Source: DASQPR01 sp963836785
GTDB taxonomy: Bacteria > Actinomycetota > Actinomycetes > Mycobacteriales > Micromonosporaceae
Assembly (NCBI GenBank): GCA_963836785.1
Contig: CAWIKW010000002.1
Span: forward strand, 1-64,000
Direction of reading: 5' to 3'
Length of the DNA: 64,000 nt
In this document: positions 27,653 through 36,078 of the stretch, one piece after another
Position numbering within the stretch: position 1 is the first letter of the stretch
Layout of the letters: the number at the start of each line of letters is the position of its first letter
The notes under the pieces: generated by a model
The model's input: only the letters and a program-made list of their open reading frames with translations
Database searches by the model: none
Told to the model about the DNA's origin: nothing
Position numbers and translations under genes: made by a program

Positions 27653-27916
27653 TTACATCGGTCTTTCGCCCGCCAGCGCGGCCGAGTTCTTGCCACCGGT
27701 CGCTGGCAACGGAACGGCCTGTTTCGTTGGAGCCCCGAAGAAGGGAGCCCAGTGGAAGCCGTGCTCGTACGCAAGGCCGACCTTGGCCCACTTCACCGGG
27801 TCTCGATACGGCGCGCCGTGCGGATGCTGCTCCGTGAGGTTTCTGTCGTGCACGAGACGGAGCCAGTGATGCGAGATGCCACAGCTGCCGCCGAGTTCGT
27901 GATCGCTAAACAACAT
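27653..27916 (-). CDS. Possible small hypothetical protein
   Basis: An 87-codon frame of balanced composition (GISHHWLRLVHDRNL, DPVKWAKVGLAYEHGFHWAP) within a stretch of visibly lower GC than the neighbours. I recognise no family. The ATG at 27916 has no ribosome site. It could be a small acquired gene or the remains of one; the reverse-strand frames here look random. Confidence 0.3.
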   Translation of the reverse strand: MLFSDHELGGSCGISHHWLRLVHDRNLTEQHPHGAPYRDPVKWAKVGLAYEHGFHWAPFFGAPTKQAVPLPATGGKNSAALAGERPM

Positions 27917-27972
27917 AAGAAGACAGGATCGATGTGGTGACCAGAGCGTTAAGGTTCGCGTGACCGCATCGG

Positions 27973-28611
27973 TTAGTCCCGACCACCTTCGCTGTTCAAG
28001 GCTTCGATGGGGATGTTGTGGTTTTCGCCGTAGACGGCTCGGCATCCCGCGGCGCAGAAGCCGATGATCTGTCCGTTGTGGGTGAGGGTGAGCGTGTGTG
28101 GTCCGAGGTGGACGCGCATTCCGCAGATCGGGTCGATGACCACTCCGTCGGGGAGATCTTGGGGGTTGGGTCGTTCGATGTTGTGGGTGAGGTAGCGCAC
28201 GATGTCGGTGGAGGTGGAGGGTTTGCCGTTCATGCCGATGCTGCCGTCGTGGACGCCGACGACGTTGATCCAGACGGCCGCGTCCTCGTTGAGGGCGGCT
28301 GTGGGGGCGTGGCGGGTGAGCGCGGTGCGGACTGCGCCGATGGCGCGGCGGGATAGCTCCTCGCGCCAGACGTCGGGCACGGTGATGGTGACGACGAACG
28401 GTGTCGGTGTGCTGTGCTGGTAGGGGCCGGTGCCGGTGGTCCAACTGCGCGCTTCATGGAACCACACGTGGGTGGTGTGTCCGGCGCGTTCGATGGCTTG
28501 TGCGGGGGCGTCCGGCTCGACGAGGAGGTTGGAGATGATCGCGTCCGCGACCGTCTGTCGTTGGGTCTCGTGCAGGGCGCCTTCGGGGCAAGTGATTTCG
28601 ATCAGGTTCAT
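27973..28611 (-). CDS. Tautomerase-like protein fused to a YHS-type metal-binding domain
   Basis: A 212-residue fusion. Residues about 1-145 look like two tautomerase (4-OT-like) units: MNLIEITCPEGALHETQRQT with the family EGAL-x-QR pattern, and WINVVGVHDGSIGMNG, which matches the closing GSWGIGG strand of the family. The residue after Met is Asn, not the catalytic Pro-1, so classical tautomerase chemistry is unlikely. Residues 159-192 form a YHS/TRASH-like domain (DPICGMRV, GFCAAGC; Cys163, Cys186, Cys190), a probable copper or iron site. GGAGAGG lies eight bases before the ATG. It has a near-consensus promoter and is divergent from a TetR gene, which likely represses it. Confidence 0.75.
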   Translation of the reverse strand: MNLIEITCPEGALHETQRQTVADAIISNLLVEPDAPAQAIERAGHTTHVWFHEARSWTTGTGPYQHSTPTPFVVTITVPDVWREELSRRAIGAVRTALTRHAPTAALNEDAAVWINVVGVHDGSIGMNGKPSTSTDIVRYLTHNIERPNPQDLPDGVVIDPICGMRVHLGPHTLTLTHNGQIIGFCAAGCRAVYGENHNIPIEALNSEGGRD

Positions 28612-28765
28612 ACCGGTGACCTCTCCGGGTTGTGGCTGATGGGTTTGACTCTCGGCGGGCTGGCCGGCCGGCGGGTCCGGTTGGTTGGGTATGCGCCGGA
28701 CTCCCTCGATGCGAGATCCAGGCGGCAGACGCCGACAAGAGGTGCTAACGTTTACAACATCGTCA

Positions 28766-28794
28766 AATTTAAGCCCGCCTGATAATCTTGTCAA
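28766..28794 (-). promoter_or_regulatory. Strong promoter of the tautomerase-YHS gene
   Basis: On the minus strand TTGACA (28794-28789), 17 bases, TAAATT (28771-28766). The start of transcription would be near 28759, leaving a leader of about 148 bases. On the plus strand TCGTCA (28760-28765), 17 bases and TAATCT (28783-28788) would serve the tetR gene, so the two promoters overlap. Confidence 0.65.
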
Positions 28795-28796
28795 CT

Positions 28797-29393
28797 GTGT
28801 CAGAGGTAACGGGTTCCGCAGCCACCCGCCGACGCCGACGCCGAGCCGACGCGGAACGAAGTGTCGCCGCGATCCTGGACGCGGCTGGAAAGCTGCTGGG
28901 CCAGAGCCCACACGCGAGCATCGAAGAGATCGCCAACGCCGCGGGCCTGACCCGGCAGACCGTCTACGCGCACTTCCCGTCACGCGACGCCCTCGTGGGT
29001 GCGCTGATGGATCGAGCTACCAACCGGGTCACCGCAGCCTTGGAGGCTGCCGACCTCGACCAGGGTCCGGCGAGCGAGGCGCTTCTCCGGCTGGTCCAGA
29101 TCGGCTGGGAGACCTTCGACACCGAACCGTTCCTGCTGAAGCTGCCCCGCACGCCGATCGACCCGGACAGCGAGCAGCAGCGACACCAGCCGGTATTCGA
29201 CACGCTCGACGTCCTCATCAGTCGGGGCCAACGCGACGGCGACATCGACCCGGAGCTCCCCGCCACCTGGATCATTGCGGCCACCGCAGCGCTCGGCCAC
29301 GCCGCGGGCGACGAAGTCCGCGCCGGACGCATGACCGGCTCCCAAGCCACCACGATCCTCCGGCACGCCCTGCAACGACTCTTCACCAAGTAG
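28797..29393 (+). CDS. TetR-family transcriptional regulator
   Basis: A 198-residue repressor. The basic N-terminus (TRRRRRRADAERSV) leads to the helix-turn-helix SIEEIANAAGLTRQTVYAHF, followed by an all-helical ligand domain. I start at the GTG at 28797 because TAATCT lies eight bases upstream (leaderless type); the TTG at 28788 would precede the predicted transcription start. The divergent tautomerase-YHS gene is the obvious target. The downstream RibD/DHFR-like gene, 90 bases away on the same strand, may be co-transcribed. Confidence 0.9.
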   Translation: MSEVTGSAATRRRRRRADAERSVAAILDAAGKLLGQSPHASIEEIANAAGLTRQTVYAHFPSRDALVGALMDRATNRVTAALEAADLDQGPASEALLRLVQIGWETFDTEPFLLKLPRTPIDPDSEQQRHQPVFDTLDVLISRGQRDGDIDPELPATWIIAATAALGHAAGDEVRAGRMTGSQATTILRHALQRLFTK

Positions 29394-29483
29394 CGATACC
29401 GATCGCCGAAGACGCACGCGAAGCAGGGTTTGGATGCTGCACCCGCCACCTACCGACACCACCTAAGCGAAGGGATCACCGCC

Positions 29484-30098
29484 ATGGCAAAGGTCATCTC
29501 TACTCTGTTCATCTCGGCCGACGGCGTGGCCGAGATCGACCCCGATTGGCACTTCCCGTACTTCGACGAGAACATGGGCCGTGCCGTCGGCGAGGACTAC
29601 GACACCTCCGACGTGCTGCTCATCGGCCGCGAGACCTACGACAGCTTCGCCGGGGCGTGGCCCGACCGCGAGGCCGCGGGCGGGGACGACGCACCGTTCG
29701 CCAAGCAACTCGGTGACGTGCGCAAGGTGGTCGTCTCGCGCCAGCCGCTGCAGTTCTCCTGGCGCAACTCCGAGCTGATCAAGGGCGACCTCCTCGGGGC
29801 CGTCACCACGCTCAAGGCCGATGCTGGCATCAGAGGCATCCTCATCCCCGGCTCGATCTCCGTGGTACAGCAACTGCTCGCCGCGGGGCTGGTCGATGAG
29901 CTGCGCCTGCTAGTGCACCCCGTCGCGGCGCGTAAGGGCCGCAGGCTTTTCGACGACGGGGATGCGCCGTACCACCTGAAGATGACGGCGACGGAGGTGT
30001 TTCCGACGGGCGTGATCCGCGTGATCTACTCGCCGACCGAGGCACCCACCAAGGTCGGCTACGAGGATGTCAAAGACCAGGTACCCGAGGGAAAGTAG
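29484..30098 (+). CDS. RibD C-terminal/dihydrofolate reductase-like protein
   Basis: A 204-residue NADPH-dependent reductase-fold protein of the stand-alone RibD-C kind. Marks are the opening AKVISTLFISADGVAE, the nucleotide-binding DVLLIGRETYDSFAGAW and the late GILIPGSISVVQQLLAAGLVDE with LRLLVHPV. These proteins are not true folate enzymes and their substrates are mostly unknown. The ATG at 29484 is chosen because the family start motif lies there and GAAGGG precedes it. Lies behind the TetR gene. Confidence 0.88.
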   Translation: MAKVISTLFISADGVAEIDPDWHFPYFDENMGRAVGEDYDTSDVLLIGRETYDSFAGAWPDREAAGGDDAPFAKQLGDVRKVVVSRQPLQFSWRNSELIKGDLLGAVTTLKADAGIRGILIPGSISVVQQLLAAGLVDELRLLVHPVAARKGRRLFDDGDAPYHLKMTATEVFPTGVIRVIYSPTEAPTKVGYEDVKDQVPEGK

Positions 30099-30334
30099 CG
30101 GGCTTTCGCCAGGGCGGACGGCCCTTACACGCGGAGGTTTGGCGCGCAACGTATCGGGGCTCGCGGTGAGGCTGTCGCCGGCCGGTCGAACGTGCCGCTG
30201 ATTTGGGAACACAGTTGGGAACGACGACGAGCCGGGGGAATCCGCCTTAAATCTGGTGCCTTTCGCATGGTGCGGGAGCCTTATGCGCAACCAGCATGAC
30301 GCTAACGATTCGCGCACTGATCACGAATCCGCGC

Positions 30335-31258
30335 TCATTGTTCGTCTGCGACCTGGATGATCGTCTTGCCGGGGGCGCGGCGGTGGCGGGCGAACGCGGA
30401 AGCCGTTTCGGAGAGCGGTCGTACGGCGCCGACGATGGGGCTGAGCCGTCCGGCCCGGAGGCGTTGGGCGAGGTCGGCCAGCCGGGCGCGGTCGGGTTCG
30501 ACGACGAAGAAGATGGCTCGTCCGTCCTTGGGCTGCGCGGTGGGTGGCATGGCGATGGTGACGAGCGTGCCGCCCGGCCGTACCAGTTCGGTCGATCGCT
30601 CGAGGATGTCGCCGCCGATGACGTCGAACACCACGTCCACCTCGCCGACGTGCCGCAAATCGTCAGCGTCCAGGTCAAGGAAGGTCTGCGCGCCTAGGCC
30701 GAGCGCGACATCACGGTCGTCGGCTCGGCCGGTGCCGATCACGCGGGCGCCGACCTCTCGCGCGAGTTGGACGGCGATCGAGCCGACGCCGCCCGCGGCG
30801 CCGTGAATGAGGACGGTCTGGCCGGTCGTGAGGTGGGCGTGGTCGAACAGTCCCTGCCATGCGGTCAGTCCGGAAATGGGCAGCGCGGCGGCCACGGTGT
30901 GGTCGATGTCGGCCGCGAGGGGGGCGAGGTTGCGAGCCTCGACCGCGGTGTATTCGGCCAGGGATCCGTTGCGGGTCCAGTCGGTGAGTCCGAACACCCG
31001 CTGGCCCACGGTGAGGCCAGTGGTTCCGTAGCCGAGCTCGACCACGGCTCCGGACAGCTCGTGCCCGGGGATGCTGGGGGTCCGGTCGTGGCCGGCGCGA
31101 TCGGACCACGTCGCCGGCCAGTCGAGCTCTCCGGGGGTGAAGCCCGCGGCGTGTACGCGCACGATGGCGTCGTTTTCGGCAGCGTGGGGGTAAGGCATAT
31201 CGGTCAGGGTCAGGCCGTCGACACCCGCGTCACGGTCTCGCGCGGTGATCGCTCGCAT
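30335..31258 (-). CDS. NADPH:quinone reductase-like zinc-less MDR dehydrogenase
   Basis: A 307-residue medium-chain dehydrogenase. The catalytic GroES-like domain comes first (SIPGHELSGAVVELG), then the Rossmann domain with QTVLIHGAAGGVGSIAVQLA and VIGTGRADDRD, whose arginines suggest NADPH. Zinc ligands are absent, so a quinone or enone reductase is likelier than an alcohol dehydrogenase. GAAAGGA lies just before the ATG. An MFS transporter relic lies directly upstream; in related actinobacteria such reductase-transporter pairs occur together, so the partner may have been lost here. Confidence 0.88.
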   Translation of the reverse strand: MRAITARDRDAGVDGLTLTDMPYPHAAENDAIVRVHAAGFTPGELDWPATWSDRAGHDRTPSIPGHELSGAVVELGYGTTGLTVGQRVFGLTDWTRNGSLAEYTAVEARNLAPLAADIDHTVAAALPISGLTAWQGLFDHAHLTTGQTVLIHGAAGGVGSIAVQLAREVGARVIGTGRADDRDVALGLGAQTFLDLDADDLRHVGEVDVVFDVIGGDILERSTELVRPGGTLVTIAMPPTAQPKDGRAIFFVVEPDRARLADLAQRLRAGRLSPIVGAVRPLSETASAFARHRRAPGKTIIQVADEQ

Positions 31259-31339
31259 GCTCGAGTCCTTTCAAGAAGGAGTGTCGGTGTGGGGTGGTTG
31301 TGGGGGCTCAGCACGGGTCTGCTCGTGGTGCCGGCTCCC

Positions 31340-31605
31340 GGCCGCGGAGGTCGCGGATCGCCTGTCGTCGGTGCGCTGGCGAGCCTGTGTACGTCCGGCG
31401 TGGACCGCGGCGATCACGGACAGCACTGCGACGAACGCGATGTAGCGGTAGGCCGTGGCCTCCAGCCCCACGGGCGGGCCAGCAGCCCGGCTGCCAGAGA
31501 CGGGACGCTCGGTGCCGGGTAGCTGATCACCCAGGCGGCGGAGAACACCTCCGACCGGGCCGTAGCGCTGGTCGCTGCGCTGATGCACGGGGGCATATAG
31601 GTCAT
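31340..31605 (-). pseudogene. C-terminal relic of an MFS transporter
   Basis: Two frames on the minus strand together read like the last two helices of a major facilitator protein. From 31605 the text is CISAATSATARSEVFSAAW, then VISYPAPSVPSLAAGLLA. A frame change near 31475 continues VGLEATAYRYIAFVAVLSVI before composition turns random. The rest of the transporter is absent. It lies just upstream of the reductase gene. Confidence 0.55.
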
Positions 31606-31663
31606 GTGCTGCTGCGGCCGCGGTAGCTGCAGCGTCGGAAAGTTCGGGCTTTACGGCTTCTCA

Positions 31664-32641
31664 TTAGCGCGGACGTGAGACTTGTGTCGTCGCAGACGGC
31701 GAATCCCGTGGTGGAGCTGCTGGCGGTGCTGCGACGTCGTCACCACGACCGCGTCGTCTACGCTCAACCAACCGCCGCACCTCCACCTTGCCGTCGCGCA
31801 CCCTCACCTCAACCACCGGCTGGGGATGGGCGGTGGGACCGCTCAGGGCGACGCCATCAGAGAGGCGATAGCGGCTTGAATGCCACGGGCAGACGACACA
31901 CCCATCCTCGATCCTGCCCTCGTGGAGCGGACCACCTTGATGAGCACATCTTTCAAGGAGCGCATACAACGACCCCTGCTCGCGGACAATCACAATCTCG
32001 ACCCCCGCGCCCTTGACCAGCAGAGGCTCCGACTCCTTCACACTGGCTTCGTCGGCGACCGCCGTCCAGTGTTGTGGCGCCTCCAGAAAGGCTGTGTGGT
32101 CGACGCCCACCCCCCTTCGGAACGAAAGGTGGCCGCCGAGAAAGGCGCCAAGGCTCACCGTGCCGTAACCAGCCAGCGCCAGCAACCTTCCGAACGTCCG
32201 ACGACCCGTCTTGCGCGCAAGCCACGATGCCCCGAAGAGTCCGGTCGCTACGATATTGGTCGTACCGTGCACCAGGCCGAGCCGTCGGGTCGGTCCATCG
32301 AGCGTCGCCCAGTCGTTGAGCCCCGCTGCTGCGGTGGGAAGCGCCGACAGGACACCGAGTGCGACGAGCCAGTCTGCCGCTGGGCCACCGCGCTTACCAC
32401 CGAGCCAGTCCAGGGCCACGGCACTCGTCCAGGCTCCTATGACGACATCGGTGAGCGGCGGATGGAGTGGGTGGCCGAGAGCGGTGCCGCTCAGCGTCGC
32501 GTTGACGAATGCTCCCTCCGGAGCCACATGCTCCACCGCTTTGGCCAGGGCCACGGCGACCTGATCGAGGGACTCAATCTGCTCCACCTGAAGTGGCAGT
32601 TCCCGTAGAGGTCGCAGGTCATCCAGCACGCGTTGAGCCAT
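31664..32641 (-). CDS. DUF2231 membrane protein with Rieske [2Fe-2S] domain
   Basis: A 325-residue protein. Residues about 55-175 form a four-helix DUF2231-like membrane domain (GHPLHPPLTDVVIGAWTSAV with its conserved histidines, GLVHGTTNIVATGLFGASWL). Residues about 190-295 are a Rieske ferredoxin domain with C232-A-H234 and C251-P-W-H254 (CAHQGGPLHEG, CVVCPWHSSRYRL). An Arg- and Pro-rich tail ends the chain. It probably moves electrons at the membrane, perhaps to a heme or oxygen. GGGAGGT lies upstream of the ATG at 32641. The longer open frame lacks coding character. Confidence 0.9.
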   Translation of the reverse strand: MAQRVLDDLRPLRELPLQVEQIESLDQVAVALAKAVEHVAPEGAFVNATLSGTALGHPLHPPLTDVVIGAWTSAVALDWLGGKRGGPAADWLVALGVLSALPTAAAGLNDWATLDGPTRRLGLVHGTTNIVATGLFGASWLARKTGRRTFGRLLALAGYGTVSLGAFLGGHLSFRRGVGVDHTAFLEAPQHWTAVADEASVKESEPLLVKGAGVEIVIVREQGSLYALLERCAHQGGPLHEGRIEDGCVVCPWHSSRYRLSDGVALSGPTAHPQPVVEVRVRDGKVEVRRLVERRRRGRGDDVAAPPAAPPRDSPSATTQVSRPR

Positions 32642-33269
32642 GAGACCTCCCGTCGCACTCAATGAGGCGAATGTGCCCGAGGATCTGCAGCACAACTCGG
32701 GCCAGCACGCCCTGCGGCACAGCAGTCTGGCCGCCGTGTAGGAAGCGCAATCTCCGACGCTACCCCTATTCCAGGCCGGCAAGCGGCGAATAGCCGCATC
32801 CCGCGGGCGGCCGCCGGCGGGCCGCCGTCCGACGTCGTCCACGGTCGTGCAGACGCATGTCTCCTACTCCAGCCGCGGTGGCGCGGCACGCCGCCGGGGG
32901 ACCAACCCCATCCTCAGAACTGTAGTGGCGATCGCAACAGGGCACTGGTTCGAGCTTCCGGCAAACTCGGGGCCGCGGGACTCGCCACGGCGTTAACCGC
33001 CGCTGGCGCCACCATCGTGACCCTCGGCGCCCTGGTGAGTCGGGGCGACGAACGGGCGCTTAGGCCATGGCTGGAGAATCACCTCACCGACTAGCCGTGT
33101 TCGACAACGGCGACGGCGCCAATGTGGAGCAGATCGACGATACTAACCGGAGTTCGCCGCCAGTGACGCTTACGCGTCGTACTGCCGCGTACTGCGGACT
33201 GCGGACCTCGGACCGCTCCGCTGGCGCTTCGCGGCTGCAACCGAATCGTCACACGGGAGACGCCAACGC
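32642..33269. other. Gene-poor stretch with a coding-like remnant
   Basis: No intact gene. At 32948-33094 a plus-strand frame without ATG or GTG start reads KLGAAGLATALTAAGATIV and ends RPWLENHLTD, protein-like in composition. It may be the 3' end of a lost gene. The last 20 bases carry the ribosome site of the next gene. Confidence 0.35.
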
Positions 33270-34382
33270 ATGAATGCGCCACCATCGCCACCGGGAGCGG
33301 AGCCGACTGACGGATCATCCGTCCAGATCGGTGCGCTCGTTCCGCTGACTCGGCCCGGTTGGGTCGAGGCAGGCCAACACTTGCTCGCTGGTCTCGAGTT
33401 GGCCGTTCGCGAGGTCAATGACGCTGGCGGGATCCTTGGAAGACCACTCGAGCTCGTGGTCCGAGACACCGCGGCTGATCCACACAGGGCCGCGGCGGCC
33501 GTGGATGAATTGGCTGGCCTGGGCGTGGCTGCATTGGCGGGGGAGTATCACAGCGTCGTCGCTCGCGCCGCTGCCGCCAGGGCCGATGCCCTCGGCCTGC
33601 CGTTCCTCTGCTCGTCAGCGGTCTTCGACGCGCTCACCGAACAGCCAACGGATTGGGTCGCCCGCCTCGCCTCGGCGCAGTCCTACGGCTGGCGGATTTA
33701 CGCAGACTTCCTCCTCAGCGCGGGCCACAGGCGAATCGCCGTAGCGGCCGAGTCGAGTGTCTACTGGGCATCTGGGGCCCGCATTCTGCGGGACTACCTC
33801 GCTCCACGTGGCGGCACCGTCATCGAACTCGACATGCGGGCGCTCGCGCCCACGGCCGTGTGCGACGAACTCGTCGACAATCGCGCGACAGCCCTGCTTC
33901 TGCTGGTCGGCCACCCGGAGCCGGCAGTATCGATCGTCAAGTCTGTACGCCGCGACCGGCGCCTCGCCGAGGTCATGATTGGTGCTCCGGCCGGGCAACC
34001 GGAATTCACCGAATGGGCGACGTTGCTGGGCGACGACGGTGCCGCGATCCCGTTCTTGCGCTACCGGCCCGAGCGCCTCAGCCCACTCGGTGTACGAGTC
34101 GAGGCGGCCCTCCGCGAGCGGCTAGACCAAGCGCCCTCCTTCGTCGCCTTCGAGGGCTACGACACGGTCGCCGTCCTCGCCGATGTGCTGCGTTCTCATG
34201 GCGTGGACCGGGCGGGCATTGCCGATGCCTGGCCGCGCGTTGCCGTCGACGGCACCCGCGGGCAGATCCAGTTCTCCCGCACGCCAGGTATCAGCGTTTG
34301 GCAATGGGCTTGGCCGCCCATCCAAGTCGTTGATCGAGATCCGGCGGAACCCGATCGCTTTCGGATCCTCCACGCCGGCTGA
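33270..34382 (+). CDS. Leu/Ile/Val-type (Peripla_BP_6) binding protein without signal peptide
   Basis: A 370-residue class I periplasmic-binding fold protein. It reads VQIGALVPLTRPGWVEAGQH, GLELAVREVNDAGGILGRPL, then the PHRAAAAVDELAGLGVAALAGEYHS segment, and the second lobe with ALLLLVGHPEPAVSIVKSV and FEGYDTVAVLADVLRSHGVD. No signal peptide, lipobox or transmembrane helix is present and no ABC transporter genes are near. It may be a cytosolic ligand sensor like amide-sensing regulators of this fold, or simply an orphan. GGGAGA precedes the ATG. Confidence 0.85.
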   Translation: MNAPPSPPGAEPTDGSSVQIGALVPLTRPGWVEAGQHLLAGLELAVREVNDAGGILGRPLELVVRDTAADPHRAAAAVDELAGLGVAALAGEYHSVVARAAAARADALGLPFLCSSAVFDALTEQPTDWVARLASAQSYGWRIYADFLLSAGHRRIAVAAESSVYWASGARILRDYLAPRGGTVIELDMRALAPTAVCDELVDNRATALLLLVGHPEPAVSIVKSVRRDRRLAEVMIGAPAGQPEFTEWATLLGDDGAAIPFLRYRPERLSPLGVRVEAALRERLDQAPSFVAFEGYDTVAVLADVLRSHGVDRAGIADAWPRVAVDGTRGQIQFSRTPGISVWQWAWPPIQVVDRDPAEPDRFRILHAG

Positions 34383-34528
34383 GAGAGCATGGGGGTCCGA
34401 CTGCGCGGATCTGTCCGAACTTGAGCTTGTCTATCGCGTGCGACCTTTGGACTGCCCGGCGCCACGACCAGACCTGGCGGCCGGCGTCGTTGACATCTAA
34501 AGGTTGGCTCCGCTTGCGTCCATCCGTG

Positions 34529-34786
34529 TTAGTCGTGAACGGCGCTGCGGTGTTTGCCTTGTATGTCTTTAACGATCTTGGCGAGCAATACTTCGACAAC
34601 GACGATGCCAATCACGGCCAGTTCGAGGATCGTGACGAAGACCATCCACGCGGGTGCGGCCGGATAGAGGTGATGCCACGATTCGTACCACGGGTCTTCG
34701 AACCAGCCGCCAAGACCCGCGAGCAGGAGACTTCCGAACCACGTTATCCAGCGCGGAATGGTGCTGTCGTCGTTGTCACCGTGGCA
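34529..34786 (-). pseudogene. Two-helix membrane protein without a usable start codon
   Basis: The minus-strand frame between an in-frame TAA (34789-34787) and the stop at 34531-34529 reads STIPRWITWFGSLLLAGLGG, then FEDPWYESWHHLYPAAPAWM, then VFVTILELAVIGIVVVEVLL, then AKIVKDIQGKHRSAVHD. This is unmistakably a small membrane protein. No ATG, GTG or TTG stands before the first helix (only ATT at the Ile of TIPRW), so it is either a 5'-truncated gene or starts at a rare ATT codon. Bases here are AT-richer than average. Family unknown. Confidence 0.5.
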
Positions 34787-34887
34787 TTATGCGCCGGCAG
34801 CGGTGATCTCGATGATCGCCGACGTCGATTGGCTGCACAAGGCCGCATATAAGGCAAGCACAGAGCGTGTGCCTTAGCTGGCGGTGG

Positions 34888-35391
34888 TCAGGGGTTTGGC
34901 AGACCGACTGCGGCTCGAACAGCGTTGGGGTCGTGCGGCCCGACTCGCCACCATGAAATTAGTTCGGCCGCTGATCGCTCAAACGCAGCGACCAGCCGCG
35001 TGTCATCACCCACAACCTCGCTACGGCTTACGACGTAGTGCGTTCCATGGTCATCCTGGCACCAGCAGGCCACGCCGACATCGAACTCGACCGACCGCAA
35101 CCGCGGACGCGCCCAACCGACCTCAACAGTCAATTCAAGCCAATCATTCTTACGAGCCGTGTACGTGCCGACGCTGAACCCGAACGTCGCGATTAATACA
35201 TGAGGACCGACGTCGGACACCTCTGCATTGCTCGGATGTCCATACCAGGCACAGCGACCGTCGAGTTGCGCGCGATCGAGGCTCAGCCCGATCGCGCGGA
35301 GCCGGGACCTCGCATCCGACGAGACCGACGGCAACAGCAGGTCGATAGGAAGATCCCCGAAGCTGGCTACAGGCCCAATCCGCTCGAACAT
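34888..35391 (-). CDS. Hypothetical protein
   Basis: A 167-residue soluble protein with no family I recognise. Composition is protein-like throughout (GPVASFGDLPIDLLLPSVSS, DWLELTVEVGWARPRLRSVE, GTHYVVSRSEVVGDDTRLVA). The start at 35391 is the ATG nearest the point where the frame becomes coding-like; the ribosome site GGTGGC is weak. Possibly mostly beta with a closing helix. No operon partner. Confidence 0.6.
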   Translation of the reverse strand: MFERIGPVASFGDLPIDLLLPSVSSDARSRLRAIGLSLDRAQLDGRCAWYGHPSNAEVSDVGPHVLIATFGFSVGTYTARKNDWLELTVEVGWARPRLRSVEFDVGVACWCQDDHGTHYVVSRSEVVGDDTRLVAAFERSAAELISWWRVGPHDPNAVRAAVGLPNP

Positions 35392-35595
35392 GCCACCATT
35401 GTCGACGCATCGCGAGAACCGGTGAGCCGCTGCTCCTGACCAGGCGAGGCGTCCGGGCCTCAACCCACAATTTAACGACTTCAGCCGGAGCTAGCGCCTA
35501 GAGACGAGTCGAACCGGGTGACAGCCGGGAAGAATGCCGGAGGACAATGAGCGGGCGACCTGTCTGACGAGCACCGTCGTGGGCTCCGGCATCGT

Positions 35596-36078
35596 CTATT
35601 GGAGTCCGGTGCGGACGGACGTGATGCGCTGCGTGTTGAAGCCGAGCCAATGCATTCGGCCGGCGTAGCGGGCGTGTTCGATCTTGAGGCAACGGTCCAT
35701 GACCACCGTGAGGCCAGCCTCCTCGGCGATCCGCGCGCCCTGCTCGTTGATCACGCCGAACTGACACCACAGAGCACCGGCGCCGATAGTCGCCGCGTCG
35801 CGTGCGATGCCGGGCAGCGCGTCCGGCGCGCGGAAGACGTTCACGACGTCGACCCGCTCGGGTACGTCATTCAGGCTCGCGTAGCACGTCTCGCCGAGGA
35901 TCTCCGTCTCGCGGGGATTCACGGGGATCACCCGGTAACCGTGGCGCCTGAGGTAATAGCCGACGAAGTAACTGGCCCGCAGCTCGTTGTTCGACAGACC
36001 CACGATTGCGATGGTCGTTGCCGTGTGGATCACGCGCTGGATCGCCGATGGGTCCTGATAGCGTTCGAGGTCGGTCAT
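35596..36078 (-). CDS. CoA-binding (YccU-like) protein
   Basis: A 160-residue single Rossmann domain of the CoA_binding_2 type. Marks: TTIAIVGLSNNELRASYFVG, YYLRRHGYRVIPVNPRE, then ERVDVVNVFRAPDALPGIAR, GALWCQFGVINEQGA and GLTVVMDRCLKIEHARY. The ATG overlaps the metY stop in an ATGA, so it is translationally coupled to methionine synthesis. Its role in that pathway is not established; proteins of this type are often next to metY in actinobacteria. Confidence 0.92.
   Translation of the reverse strand: MTDLERYQDPSAIQRVIHTATTIAIVGLSNNELRASYFVGYYLRRHGYRVIPVNPRETEILGETCYASLNDVPERVDVVNVFRAPDALPGIARDAATIGAGALWCQFGVINEQGARIAEEAGLTVVMDRCLKIEHARYAGRMHWLGFNTQRITSVRTGLQ

Noticed and set aside
32948..33094. 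Coding-like frame ending RPWLENHLTD as a gene
   Set aside because: No start codon, no ribosome site and only 48 codons; kept only as a remark on the gap.
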